Of a stretch of DNA of 64,000 nt, positions 7,935 to 15,268 are shown in pieces (position 1 is the stretch's first letter; every line of letters begins with the position of its first letter). Source of the stretch: Pseudomonas sp. Leaf58 (GTDB lineage: Bacteria > Pseudomonadota > Gammaproteobacteria > Pseudomonadales > Pseudomonadaceae); contig NZ_CP032677.1 of NCBI RefSeq assembly GCF_003627215.1, forward strand, positions 2,795,501-2,859,500, in the 5' to 3' direction. A model generated the notes under the pieces. That model saw only the letters and a list, made by a program, of their open reading frames with translations. It did no database searches and had not been told where the DNA came from. Position numbers and translations under genes: made by a program.

Positions 7935-8783
7935 TTAGAACGTAGGGCTGCCCTTGATCCCGGCGCGCTCCATCTTGCGGTGGCACGGTGGGTAGTCCAT
8001 GACGGCGTAGTGCTGGGTGCTGCGGTTGTCCCAGATCGCCACACTGTTGGGCTTCCAGCGCCAACGCACCTGATACTCGGGCAGGTAAGCCTGGCTGATC
8101 AGGTAGCGCAGCAGGTCGCTGGCGCCGGGGTTGGCGTCCTGGCCGAAACGCACCCGCTGTGGGGTGTGGTAATTGCTGAAATGGGTGGTGAAGGCGTTGA
8201 CGAACAGCACCTGCTCGCCGGTTTCCGGGTGGGTACGCACCACCGGGTGCTCGGCGTCGGGGAACTGCGCTTTCAGCGCCAGGCGCTTCTCCAGCGGCAT
8301 GGCGGCGCCAAAGCTTGCCTCGATACTGTGGCGGGCGCGCAAGCCTTCGATCTTGGCCTTCACATCGCTTGGCAGGTTTTCATAGGCCAGCACCATGTTT
8401 GCCCACATCGTGTCGCCGCCCACCGGTGGGCATTCGATGCAGCGCAGCACGCAGCCCATGGGCGGCGCCTCGCGCCAGGTAGCGTCGGTGTGCCACGCAT
8501 TTTCATAGCGGTCGTTGGGCTGCTCGGGGCGTTTGTAGATCTGCACCAGGCCCGGATGCTCCGGGTCGCTACCTGCCACCGGGTGGTCCTCCAGGTCGCC
8601 GAAGCGGCGGGCGAAGGCCACGTGCTCGGCGCGGCTGAAGTGCTGATCGCGCAGGAACAGCACACGGTGCTGAAGCAACTGCGCGCGCAGCTGGGCGAAC
8701 AGGTCATCATCGTGGATCGCGTCGGCCAGGTTGACCCCACTTACCTCGGCACCGATCGCGCAGGTCAGTTGTTCGATGTGCAT
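7935..8783 (-). CDS. TauD/TfdA-family Fe(II)/2-oxoglutarate dioxygenase
   Basis: A 282-residue protein starting at the ATG at 8783 (MHIEQLTCAIGAEVSGVNL), after a GAGGG ribosome site; the longer upstream frame is a shadow. The facial triad is visible as H98 and D100 in WHTDATW and H258 in STQHYAVMDY. R269 in CHRKMER is placed to bind 2-oxoglutarate. Family members hydroxylate taurine, other sulfonates, sulfate esters or aryloxyacetates; hydroxylation next to the heteroatom releases sulfite, an aldehyde or a phenol. It starts 14 bp after the quinone oxidoreductase stop. The substrate is unassigned. Confidence 0.9.
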   Translation of the reverse strand: MHIEQLTCAIGAEVSGVNLADAIHDDDLFAQLRAQLLQHRVLFLRDQHFSRAEHVAFARRFGDLEDHPVAGSDPEHPGLVQIYKRPEQPNDRYENAWHTDATWREAPPMGCVLRCIECPPVGGDTMWANMVLAYENLPSDVKAKIEGLRARHSIEASFGAAMPLEKRLALKAQFPDAEHPVVRTHPETGEQVLFVNAFTTHFSNYHTPQRVRFGQDANPGASDLLRYLISQAYLPEYQVRWRWKPNSVAIWDNRSTQHYAVMDYPPCHRKMERAGIKGSPTF

Positions 8784-8796
8784 GCTGTTGCCCTCT

Positions 8797-9777
8797 TCAG
8801 ATGAGGAAGATCGACGAGCCAGTGGTCCTGCGGGCTTCCAGGTCACGGTGTGCCTGGACGGCGTCCTGCAGCGCGTAGTGCTGGTTGATTTCGATGCGGA
8901 TGCGGCCACTGCTAACGTGGTCGAACAGTTCGCCGGCCAGGTCGGCCTTTTCTGCCGGGTCGGCGATGAAGTCGGCCAAGGCCGGGCGGGTGAGCTGCAG
9001 CGAACCTTTGATCGCCAGCAACTGCGGGTCGAACGGCGGGATGGTGCCCGACGCCGTGCCCACACAAACCATCAGGCCACGGCGCTTGAGCGAGTCGAGC
9101 GAACCCATGAAGGTGTTTTTGCCAACGCTGTCGAACACCACGTTGACCCCCACCCCCTCGGTCAGCTCACGCACACGCGCGGCCACATCCTCGACGCTGT
9201 AGTTGATGACGTGGTGGCAGCCGTGGGCGCGGGCCACTTCGGCTTTGGCCTCGGTGGACACGGTGCCGATCACGTTCAGCCCAAGCAGCCGCGCCCACTG
9301 CGCGACGATCAGCCCAACCCCACCGGCGGCGGCATGTAGCAGCACGCTGTCGCCAGGCTTGAAGTCATAGAGCCGACGAAGCAGGTAAGCGGAAGTCAGA
9401 CCGCGCATGGTCATGGCGGCGGCGGTTTCGAAAGCAATGGTGTCCGGCAACTTGATCAGCGCTGCGGCGGGGATCAGGCGCTCGGTGCAATAGGCGCCCA
9501 AGGTATTGAGAAAACCGGTGTAGGTGACCCGGTCACCGACCGCCACCTGGGTCACGCCCTCGCCTACCGCCTCTACTACGCCAGCAGCTTCCACGCCAAT
9601 ACCGTTGGGCAGCGGGATCGGGTAGGTACCGTTGCGGAAGTAGGTGTCGGCATAGTTCAGGCCCACCGCCACTTGGCGCAAACGCACCTGGCCCGGCCCA
9701 GGCTCGCCGACTTCGGCGTCCTCATAGCGCAGGACCTCGGGGCCACCGGTTTGATAGAAACGTACGACTTTGGACAT
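8797..9777 (-). CDS. NADPH:quinone oxidoreductase (zeta-crystallin-like MDR)
   Basis: A 326-residue medium-chain reductase without structural zinc. The start at 9777 (MSKVVRFYQTGGPEVL) has a GGAGAG site seven bases upstream; an upstream in-frame ATG at 9795 is less favourable. It has a GroES-like N-terminal half (VGLNYADTYFRNGTYP) and a nucleotide-binding half with LLHAAAGGVGLIVAQWA and VVFDSVGKNTF. It should reduce quinones or an alpha,beta-unsaturated carbonyl with NADPH. It is the first gene of the seven-gene operon; the conserved motif at 9880-9895 lies about 100 bp upstream. Confidence 0.9.
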   Translation of the reverse strand: MSKVVRFYQTGGPEVLRYEDAEVGEPGPGQVRLRQVAVGLNYADTYFRNGTYPIPLPNGIGVEAAGVVEAVGEGVTQVAVGDRVTYTGFLNTLGAYCTERLIPAAALIKLPDTIAFETAAAMTMRGLTSAYLLRRLYDFKPGDSVLLHAAAGGVGLIVAQWARLLGLNVIGTVSTEAKAEVARAHGCHHVINYSVEDVAARVRELTEGVGVNVVFDSVGKNTFMGSLDSLKRRGLMVCVGTASGTIPPFDPQLLAIKGSLQLTRPALADFIADPAEKADLAGELFDHVSSGRIRIEINQHYALQDAVQAHRDLEARRTTGSSIFLI

Positions 9778-9852
9778 GCTTGTCTCTCCAATCATCGATC
9801 TGGACGCGCGGCGTCAGTTCTGGGTGATTGGACTGTATGCCCTTGCTGTACA

Positions 9853-9895
9853 GGGTGCTTCGCATCGGACGACAGCGGGTTTTCATTTGATGACA
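9853..9895. promoter_or_regulatory. Conserved promoter block with AraC-type half site (copy B)
   Basis: TTTTCATTTGATGACA at 9880-9895 is identical to 1965-1980, and the flanking 9853-9879 also matches 1938-1964 with six substitutions. A partial second element (ATTCATGA near 9933) lies ten bases further away than its counterpart near 2008, about one helical turn. The block is upstream of the quinone oxidoreductase operon, so the regulator at 2088 may control it. The binding is inferred. Confidence 0.6.
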
Positions 9896-10004
9896 CTGCA
9901 GTGGCCGCCCATGGCTCAGCAAACCCTGCTTTATTCATGAGTCGCCTTGATGCTTATCCACGGCCAGACTAATACTTAAGTCTCTGCCTGGGGAGGCACG
10001 AAAC

Positions 10005-10211
10005 ATGCAGCCAAGATTCGTTATCGTTCCGGCTGTGCCGATCGAAAAGGAGTCGTTCCGCGTGGGTAGCCGCTATTACGCAGCCACCGTTTGTGGGGGG
10101 TTCGACATTTACGACAACCAAGCGAAGGAACGGCTAAAGCCCAGCTATCCCAGCCGCACGGATGCGCAGCTGCAATGCGAACAGCTGAATAAACGCAGTG
10201 ATATGGGCTGA
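10005..10211 (+). CDS. Small hypothetical protein
   Basis: A 68-residue soluble protein with a good GGGGAGG ribosome site before its ATG. It contains a short beta-rich core (YYAATVCGGFDIYDN, then KERLKPSYPSRTDAQLQCEQLN) and no membrane segment. I do not recognise a characterised family. It precedes osmE by 48 bp on the same strand and may share its transcript. Confidence 0.65.
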   Translation: MQPRFVIVPAVPIEKESFRVGSRYYAATVCGGFDIYDNQAKERLKPSYPSRTDAQLQCEQLNKRSDMG

Positions 10212-10259
10212 TCACTGTAGAAGCCTGCCCTCATCAGCGTTCTCCACCGGAGCACTGCC

Positions 10260-10622
10260 ATGAACCTCGCCCGTTACACGCTGATCGGCGCACTGACCGC
10301 ACTTACTGCCTGCTCCTCTAACGCTGCGCGGTACCATGACCAGCCGCTGGTGGCGAAAGTCGACACCGGCATGAGCAAAGACCAAGTCATGCAGATTGGC
10401 GGAAAACCCGATGCCGAGTCCGAGCGTATCGTGGTACCCGGCACCTGCTTCGACTACATGCTCACCCAGGCCGGCGCACGGCAACCCTACAGCGTCAGCT
10501 TCGACGGCGCTGGCAAGGTGGACAAGACGGCCTTCATGACCTGCGCCGAGTGGAGCGCGGCGCAACGCAAGGCCCGCCAGCCGGCACCCAGCATGGGCGG
10601 TTCCAGCGGTTCGGGCTACTGA
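10260..10622 (+). CDS. osmE: OsmE-like lipoprotein (SmpA/OmlA fold)
   Basis: A 120-residue lipoprotein with a short signal peptide ending in the lipobox LTAC (C18). The mature part has the SmpA/OmlA-type fold of OsmE: VDTGMSKDQVMQIGGKPD followed by the strand-rich FDYMLTQ..YSVSFDGAGKVDK and MTCAEW. It should be anchored in the outer membrane. OsmE is induced by osmotic stress in enterobacteria; no such control can be read here. A GGAG ribosome site precedes the start. Its 3' end almost meets the convergent lipoprotein gene (1 bp between stop codons). Confidence 0.85.
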   Translation: MNLARYTLIGALTALTACSSNAARYHDQPLVAKVDTGMSKDQVMQIGGKPDAESERIVVPGTCFDYMLTQAGARQPYSVSFDGAGKVDKTAFMTCAEWSAAQRKARQPAPSMGGSSGSGY

Positions 10623-10623
10623 T

Positions 10624-10953
10624 TCACTCCAGGCACTCCCGGGCCGCCTGGCGCAGTTTATCGCCTGACAGGAAGCTGCCTTTGTAGAAGGTTGCACGGC
10701 TGCCGTCGTGATACTCGACTACGTCTAGCACATCATCGGAGGCCACCGCACTCGGTGCTGTCAGCCGGTAACCGTGGGCGATCGACTTTTGCGTGGCGAG
10801 TGGCGCTAACGCTTGCCACTTGGGCAGTACGCAAGCTGCATACTGCTCGGGCTTTTTATCGGTCAATTTGCTGGCAGTGGGTTTACCAGGTGTCGCACAG
10901 CCGGCAAGGCTGGCCACCAACAACGAAGCAAGAGCGATACGAAAAATAGGCAT
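10624..10953 (-). CDS. Small lipoprotein (cassette copy 1)
   Basis: About 109 residues from the ATG at 10953; a second ATG at 10983 would add ten residues and neither has a clear ribosome site. The signal peptide MPIFRIALASLLVASLAGC gives a lipidated C19. The mature part contains EQYAACVLPKWQAL and ends in a Cys-containing helix (LRQAARECLE). It resembles the lipoprotein at 14443-14811 in order of elements: lipobox, YxxC motif, strand-rich middle, C-terminal helix with Cys. The two conserved Cys may form a disulfide in the periplasm. A 32-residue membrane protein lies upstream on the same strand, as at the second locus. Confidence 0.7.
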   Translation of the reverse strand: MPIFRIALASLLVASLAGCATPGKPTASKLTDKKPEQYAACVLPKWQALAPLATQKSIAHGYRLTAPSAVASDDVLDVVEYHDGSRATFYKGSFLSGDKLRQAARECLE

Positions 10954-11127
10954 TTGCAATTGGCCATTAAGGATACGCAGCATTTTAGCGAAGTTTAAAG
11001 CCCGACACTAACCAACCAAGGTCTTGCTGCAGTGAGCACGCACTGACCCTGCTGCCTCGACAGGGGGCAAAGCGGGTGCCACCACCGCTTTGCCTGTTGC
11101 CACTGGGCGAAAGCCCCCCAACGTGGG

Positions 11128-11226
11128 TTAGGGTTTGGCCCCCCGATAAAGCACAATAGCTGCCACATCAAGGGCCAACACGGCGGCGGCGAAGAGGAGC
11201 ATGAGGTACTGATCTTCCGGAAGCAT
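11128..11226 (-). CDS. 32-residue single-helix membrane protein (cassette copy 1)
   Basis: A 33-codon frame starting at the ATG at 11226, seven bases after a GGGGGA ribosome site. The product has an acidic N-terminus (MLPEDQY), one hydrophobic helix (residues about 8-27, containing AVLALDVAAIVL) and a basic end (RGAKP), which predicts an N-out or N-in single-pass inner-membrane protein. It aligns without gaps to the 32-residue product of 15053-15151, including M, ED/DD, Y, M at 9, AVLxLDxAA and A at 30. That similarity, equal length and similar surroundings make it very likely a real gene. Function unknown. Confidence 0.7.
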   Translation of the reverse strand: MLPEDQYLMLLFAAAVLALDVAAIVLYRGAKP

Positions 11227-11337
11227 TGCCGTTTCCCCCAAATGCGTAAGTATCCTAAGGGCAGCAATTCTCGTTCCAAGTACCTCGCGACGGGCGGCTA
11301 AACAGGTGTTGTCGGGGAATTATTTGGTCGCCGAACA

Positions 11338-12597
11338 TTACACGGTATGAACGCCCGAATCAGGCTGTAATGAACTCGATCGGCTTTCCCATTTCGCAAC
11401 CACGATTGGCGCTAGCGCGTTGCCCAGTACGTTCAGTGCCGTAACCGGCATGTCCATCAATCGGTATACCCCGGCAATCAGGGCCACGCCTTCCAGTGGC
11501 AACCCGGCCGCGGTCAGGGTTGCGGTGAGAATGACAAACATGAAACCGGGCACTCCGGCAGCGCCTTTGGATGTCAACACCATGATGAATACCAGCATCA
11601 CTTGGTCTGCCAGAGCCAATTCGATATTGTAAGCCTGGGCGATAAACAGTGTACCTAGGCCGGCAAACAGCGAGGCGCCATCCAAGTTGAATGAGTAACC
11701 CAACGGAATCACTAGAGACGTGATAGCACGGGGCACACCCCGTGCTTCGCTCTTCGCCATTAATTGTGGCATGACGGTGGCAGAGCTTGCGCTACTGAAG
11801 GCCAGTATCAGTTCATCCTTGAAGGCCCTGATAATTTCAAAGATATTCTCGCCAACAACCCTAGCCACCAGGCCCAACACCACAATCGCAAAGAACAATA
11901 CGGCTACATACGTAATGCCTATTAACTTCGCCAACGGCAGTAGCGAATCGACCCCGAACGTCGACACCGTAACCGCTATCAGGGCGAAGATTCCGACCGG
12001 TGAATAGGCCATGACCATATGAGTGATCTTGAACATCGTATCCACTACCGCCTGCAGCACAGCGACCAAAGGCCGCCGTTTGGGTTCCTCCAGCGTAGAC
12101 AATGCCACCCCGAACAAGATGGCGAAGAACAGTACTGACAACAGCTTCGCTTCTGCCATTGCGGCAACGACGTTATCAGGAATAATGCCCAGCAGTACCT
12201 TGCCAAGCCCCGACGAACTGTTTTGCACAAGTGGGGCAACCTCACCCGCCGACGGAACAGAGAAGTGCGCGCCAGTCCCGGGCTGCAGTACGTTACCGAC
12301 CAGCAAGCCAAAAACGATCGCGACCCCGGTTACCGCAAAGAAATAGACAAGACTCTTTGTTCCCACCCGACCCAGGGAGCGCCTGCCAGAGCCGGCTATA
12401 CCCACTACCATACAAGAAAACACCAAGGGCACGATGATCATTTTCATCAGCTTGATAAACGCATCGCCCGCCGGCTGGAGCACCTGATCAATCCACCAGG
12501 CCTTGTAATCTGGAAAGTGATTTAACAGCAACCCAACACTTACACCCACGACCAAACCGATTGCAATCTGCGTGATTAAATTTATTTTTATCTTCAC
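11338..12597 (-). CDS. Dicarboxylate/amino acid:cation symporter (GltP/DctA family)
   Basis: A 419-residue DAACS-family transporter with eight or more hydrophobic segments. Signature regions are visible: FIKLMKMIIVPLVFSCMVVGI, the serine-rich re-entrant loop SSASSATVMPQLM, and SLVIPLGYSFNLDGASLF near the substrate site, with GVPGFMFVILTAT in the second hairpin. It should import glutamate, aspartate or C4-dicarboxylates with H+ or Na+. It lies 17 bp downstream of the VOC gene on the same strand; the divergent LysR at 13131 probably controls both. The substrate cannot be fixed by eye. Confidence 0.92.
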   Translation of the reverse strand: MKIKINLITQIAIGLVVGVSVGLLLNHFPDYKAWWIDQVLQPAGDAFIKLMKMIIVPLVFSCMVVGIAGSGRRSLGRVGTKSLVYFFAVTGVAIVFGLLVGNVLQPGTGAHFSVPSAGEVAPLVQNSSSGLGKVLLGIIPDNVVAAMAEAKLLSVLFFAILFGVALSTLEEPKRRPLVAVLQAVVDTMFKITHMVMAYSPVGIFALIAVTVSTFGVDSLLPLAKLIGITYVAVLFFAIVVLGLVARVVGENIFEIIRAFKDELILAFSSASSATVMPQLMAKSEARGVPRAITSLVIPLGYSFNLDGASLFAGLGTLFIAQAYNIELALADQVMLVFIMVLTSKGAAGVPGFMFVILTATLTAAGLPLEGVALIAGVYRLMDMPVTALNVLGNALAPIVVAKWESRSSSLQPDSGVHTV

Positions 12598-12614
12598 GAA
12601 TTTTACTCTTGTTG

Positions 12615-13040
12615 TTATAAGGCGCGCGCGGCGGCAAAAATAGCACGGGAATCTTTGAAACCTTTGATTTCAAGCGGGTTACCACTTGGGTCCAGAAAAA
12701 ACATCGTCCACTGCTCGCCGGGTTCGCCCTCGAAACGCACAACCGGCGGAATCTCAAACTGCACCCCCGCGGTTTCAAGGCGCTCAGCCAAGGCCCGCCA
12801 ACGATCCAAGGGTAATATCACCCCGAGGTGAGGCATCAGCACCAGGTGTGCGCCAACCTTACCCGTTCGGCGGGTCTCAAAGGGCTCGCCCACATGCAGA
12901 GATATTTGGTGACCAAAGAAGTCAAAATCTACCCAAGTATCGGTGCTGCGGCCCTCGACACAACCAAGCACTTCTTTATAGAACTTTATCGCCTCATTTA
13001 AATTTCTGACATGATAAGCAACATGAAAGGGGGTCAACAT
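12615..13040 (-). CDS. VOC-family (glyoxalase/bleomycin-resistance fold) protein
   Basis: A 141-residue vicinal-oxygen-chelate protein with paired beta-alpha-beta-beta-beta modules. Candidate metal ligands are H6 in TPFHVAYHV, the His of ISLHVGEP or GAHLVLMPH, and the Glu in NPLEIKGF. The opening FHVAYHVRNLNEAIKFYKEVLGC is typical of dioxygenase-like or lyase-like VOC proteins. The start codon follows GGAG, which lies in a small palindrome (CTCCG-ATAA-CGGAG, 13048-13061). It precedes the symporter, suggesting it acts on the imported compound. The specific reaction is unknown. Confidence 0.85.
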   Translation of the reverse strand: MLTPFHVAYHVRNLNEAIKFYKEVLGCVEGRSTDTWVDFDFFGHQISLHVGEPFETRRTGKVGAHLVLMPHLGVILPLDRWRALAERLETAGVQFEIPPVVRFEGEPGEQWTMFFLDPSGNPLEIKGFKDSRAIFAAARAL

Positions 13041-13130
13041 AGCTGTACTCCGATAACGGAGCCACTATACTCCCACTGCCTCGCACTCATGTACACCAAC
13101 CAACACTTGGCCTGAGCATAAGCATTCGTT

Positions 13131-13988
13131 ATGGACATTCAAAACCTGGAGAGCCTCATATCCGTTGTTGATTGTGGCTCTATTGCTGGCGCAGCAAAAA
13201 AAGCAAACATCTCAGCCACTGCAGTAAGTTTGCGCATTCGAAAAATGGAGAAACACTTGGGGTGCACGCTTTTCAATAGAGATGCCCACTCGATAAAACC
13301 CTCCGAAAAGCTGCTGGCAGTGATTCCCCGGATACGTTGCATCGTCGAACACGCCCATCAACTCAGCAACGACCTGAACGCCGACACGTTGATCGGGGAA
13401 CTGCGCATCGGGGCTATATCAACCGCGCTCACCGGCCTTGTACCGGCGGCACTGGAACAACTATCGTCCTCCGCGCCAGGTCTAAAACTCACCATCACAC
13501 CCGGTGACTCAAAGCTTCTTTATGACAAGCTGGTCAATCAGGAACTGGATGCGGCAATTTTGGTGGCGCCACCTTTCAAAACAGAAAAATCGTTGAGGAT
13601 GGTCACACTGCGCAGCGAACCGCTGTGCCTGTTGGCGCCTGCCGCAGTCACCCAGGACGAGGCGCACAGCATGCTGGCCACCGGGCCCTATATCCGCTAT
13701 GCCGCCAGGTCTTGGGGAGGGCTGATAACCCAACGCTATCTGGATGACCTGAGCCTGGCCCCCTGTGTGACGTGCGACCTGGACGCGCTTGAGGCCATCA
13801 GCCTGCTCGTGTCGCAAGGGCAAGGTGTTTCGTTGGTACCACAATGGCCTTCACTGCTGCAGCAGTCGCCAAACGCTCACATCCTGACCAATGATCCAAA
13901 GTACTGCCGCGACATAGTGCTCGCCCACCATGCCGGGCATCACCGCGCGTCGGCAATCAAGTTATTGGCATCCGTATTAATGACCTGA
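13131..13988 (+). CDS. LysR-family regulator of the VOC/symporter unit
   Basis: A 285-residue LysR-type regulator. The N-terminal winged helix is clear (SLISVVDCGSIAGAAKKANISATAVSLRIRKMEKHLGCTLF), followed by a substrate-binding domain from about residue 85 to the end. It is divergent from the VOC/symporter pair with 90 bp between start codons, the usual arrangement for control of the neighbour. Lys/Asn-rich codons at its 5' end give slightly lower GC than its surroundings. The effector is unknown, plausibly the transported acid. Confidence 0.9.
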   Translation: MDIQNLESLISVVDCGSIAGAAKKANISATAVSLRIRKMEKHLGCTLFNRDAHSIKPSEKLLAVIPRIRCIVEHAHQLSNDLNADTLIGELRIGAISTALTGLVPAALEQLSSSAPGLKLTITPGDSKLLYDKLVNQELDAAILVAPPFKTEKSLRMVTLRSEPLCLLAPAAVTQDEAHSMLATGPYIRYAARSWGGLITQRYLDDLSLAPCVTCDLDALEAISLLVSQGQGVSLVPQWPSLLQQSPNAHILTNDPKYCRDIVLAHHAGHHRASAIKLLASVLMT

Positions 13989-13999
13989 CCCTGCATCGC

Positions 14000-14311
14000 T
14001 CAGCTGAACTTGAGCTTGGCCACTTTACTCAGCGCCCAACCGCTGAACACATAGAACGCATCCAGGTAGAAGCGGCCTTCATAGCTGGGCAGCGGTTCGC
14101 GATTCAACAGCAACTCGGGCATGTCGGGTGCAGGTGGGAACAGGGCATAGAAACCGCTAGGCAACACAGCCAGGGCGACAAGCAGCAGGTAGGTCACCGC
14201 CCGGAGCATGGCGGCACGGCCAGAGGATTGGTCGGCCCATTTCAGGCCGAACCAGGCAATCAGGCCAGCAACTGGCAACACCCAAAAATGCGTAGGAATG
14301 CCAATGAACAT
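14000..14311 (-). CDS. Small hypothetical membrane protein
   Basis: About 103 residues from the ATG at 14311 (MFIGIPTHFWVLPVAG). The frame is open to 14395, but that extension would overlap the terminator hairpin at 14397-14420 and has no better ribosome site. Two hydrophobic segments are visible (HFWVLPVAGLIAWFGL and AVTYLLLVALAVLP), followed by a soluble tail with YLDAFYVFSGWALSKVAKLKFS. No family recognised. It is convergent with the LysR gene. Confidence 0.55.
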   Translation of the reverse strand: MFIGIPTHFWVLPVAGLIAWFGLKWADQSSGRAAMLRAVTYLLLVALAVLPSGFYALFPPAPDMPELLLNREPLPSYEGRFYLDAFYVFSGWALSKVAKLKFS

Positions 14312-14396
14312 TTCGGCGACAACGCTTCTTGCTTCCACCCGGGGCTCTCTCCGCTCAAATAGGCGGATTATTGCGGCTGGCGCCCACAATTGCAAA

Positions 14397-14420
14397 AAGC
14401 CCGCTGTCGAGGGCGGGCTT
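14397..14420 (-). terminator. Rho-independent terminator of the 14443-14811 lipoprotein gene
   Basis: Read on the minus strand, AAGCCCGC-CCTCGACA-GCGGGCTT forms a perfect 8-bp stem followed by a short T run (TTTTTG including the stem end). It begins 22 bp after the lipoprotein stop codon. Confidence 0.75.
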
Positions 14421-14442
14421 ATTGTGTGGGTGGGTTAATTGA

Positions 14443-14811
14443 TCATGCTTTGGAACACATCAGCGCGGCATCCAGCAGCCTGCCATGGTCGTACCAGGCA
14501 TCACGTTGATACGCCGTGAACGGATGCTCGGTGCCTGTGCTCCGCATCACGACCAAGCCACCCGCCTTGTTGGGGTCGGTGCTGTCAAGGAACAGTGTGA
14601 CAGAGTTATCGCCATCGACCTGGTACGTTTTCACATGACCTTGAAGTTCACCTTGCACACACCCCAAGTAAGCCGGCGGGCTTTTTGCCGTGGTGCCAGA
14701 GGTATAATCGTGGCCGTCACGCACATCGGGGTTTTGTGCGCAGCCTGCCACGAACAGCGAGGTAAAAGCGGACAATAGCATTGCGCCTGCTAACGAACTT
14801 GAGCTCTTCAC
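14443..14811 (-). CDS. Small lipoprotein (cassette copy 2)
   Basis: A 122-residue lipoprotein whose signal peptide ends in the lipobox VAGC (C24). The mature part contains PPAYLGCVQGELQGH, a strand-rich middle with LVVMRSTG, and a C-terminal helix ending in LLDAALMCSKA. The layout parallels the lipoprotein at 10624-10953 (YxxC motif, middle sheet, terminal Cys helix), though overall identity is low. A strong terminator follows. A 32-residue membrane protein lies 241 bp upstream on the same strand. Function unknown. Confidence 0.75.
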   Translation of the reverse strand: MKSSSSLAGAMLLSAFTSLFVAGCAQNPDVRDGHDYTSGTTAKSPPAYLGCVQGELQGHVKTYQVDGDNSVTLFLDSTDPNKAGGLVVMRSTGTEHPFTAYQRDAWYDHGRLLDAALMCSKA

Positions 14812-15010
14812 GCGACACGCTCCTGCTGCCCCCTGGAGAAGGTAGGAAAGTGCTGCTAAGTCGCATGTCCATTTTTTGGTTCTGTTGGCATATGTTACTG
14901 CTCAATGTCAGCGTGGCCATATGCTGGTTTGCTATATCGGCTGTGGCGAGGGCATGCCGGGGAGGCTTCATGTGCCGATCAGATCGCTGCCGCCTCGCCT
15001 TGTAAGCTGC

Positions 15011-15030
15011 AAAAAAACCCGGTACTGGGT
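15011..15030 (-). terminator. Short terminator after the second microprotein
   Basis: On the minus strand ACCCAGTACCGGGT followed by seven Ts lies about 23 bp after the stop codon of the 15053-15151 gene. The stem is short (ACCC/GGGT with a six-base loop), but the T run is strong. Confidence 0.5.
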
Positions 15031-15052
15031 GCGGCTTAGCCCAGAATAGGGG

Positions 15053-15151
15053 TCAAGCAATGGCCTTCAGAAATACTAAAGTTGCCGCCAAATCCAGGAC
15101 CAGCACAGCAACCACCACAAAGACCATGTAATAGCGGTCATCTTGAGTCAT
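15053..15151 (-). CDS. 32-residue single-helix membrane protein (cassette copy 2)
   Basis: A 33-codon frame from the ATG at 15151, with a weak GGAGAGCG ribosome site. The product opens MTQDDRYYM and has one hydrophobic helix containing FVVVAVLVLDLAATLVF (residues about 11-27), then a short basic tail. It matches the 11128-11226 product over its whole length without gaps. Conserved are M1, an acidic pair at 4-5, Y7, M9, AVLxLD with D20, AA at 22-23 and A30. Conservation of a buried Asp within the helix is notable. A terminator follows. Function unknown. Confidence 0.7.
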   Translation of the reverse strand: MTQDDRYYMVFVVVAVLVLDLAATLVFLKAIA

Positions 15152-15268
15152 GTTTGCGCTCTCCGCGTTGATCAATGCTCAGGACCACAGCAATTCCCAT
15201 TTCAACAAGGCAGCTGCACCAACAGTGCTGGGCGCACTATGCTTACCTGCTTGAAAAGGGGGTGATGT

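Noticed and set aside
6702..8804. 700-codon plus-strand open frame
   Set aside because: It is antisense to the beta-keto-acid cleavage and TauD-like genes, has no domain, and is rich in His/Gly/Val as expected from GC-biased third positions.
9788..9831. CCAATCA / TGATTGG inverted repeat upstream of the quinone reductase
   Set aside because: Only 7-bp arms with a 30-bp gap and no counterpart in the other conserved promoter block.
11066..11094. GGCAAAGCGG..CCGCTTTGCC hairpin after the first microprotein
   Set aside because: A perfect 10-bp stem, but no T run on either strand, so a terminator call was not made.
13048..13061. CTCCG-ATAA-CGGAG palindrome before the VOC start
   Set aside because: It contains the ribosome site GGAG and is too short to claim as an operator or an attenuator.
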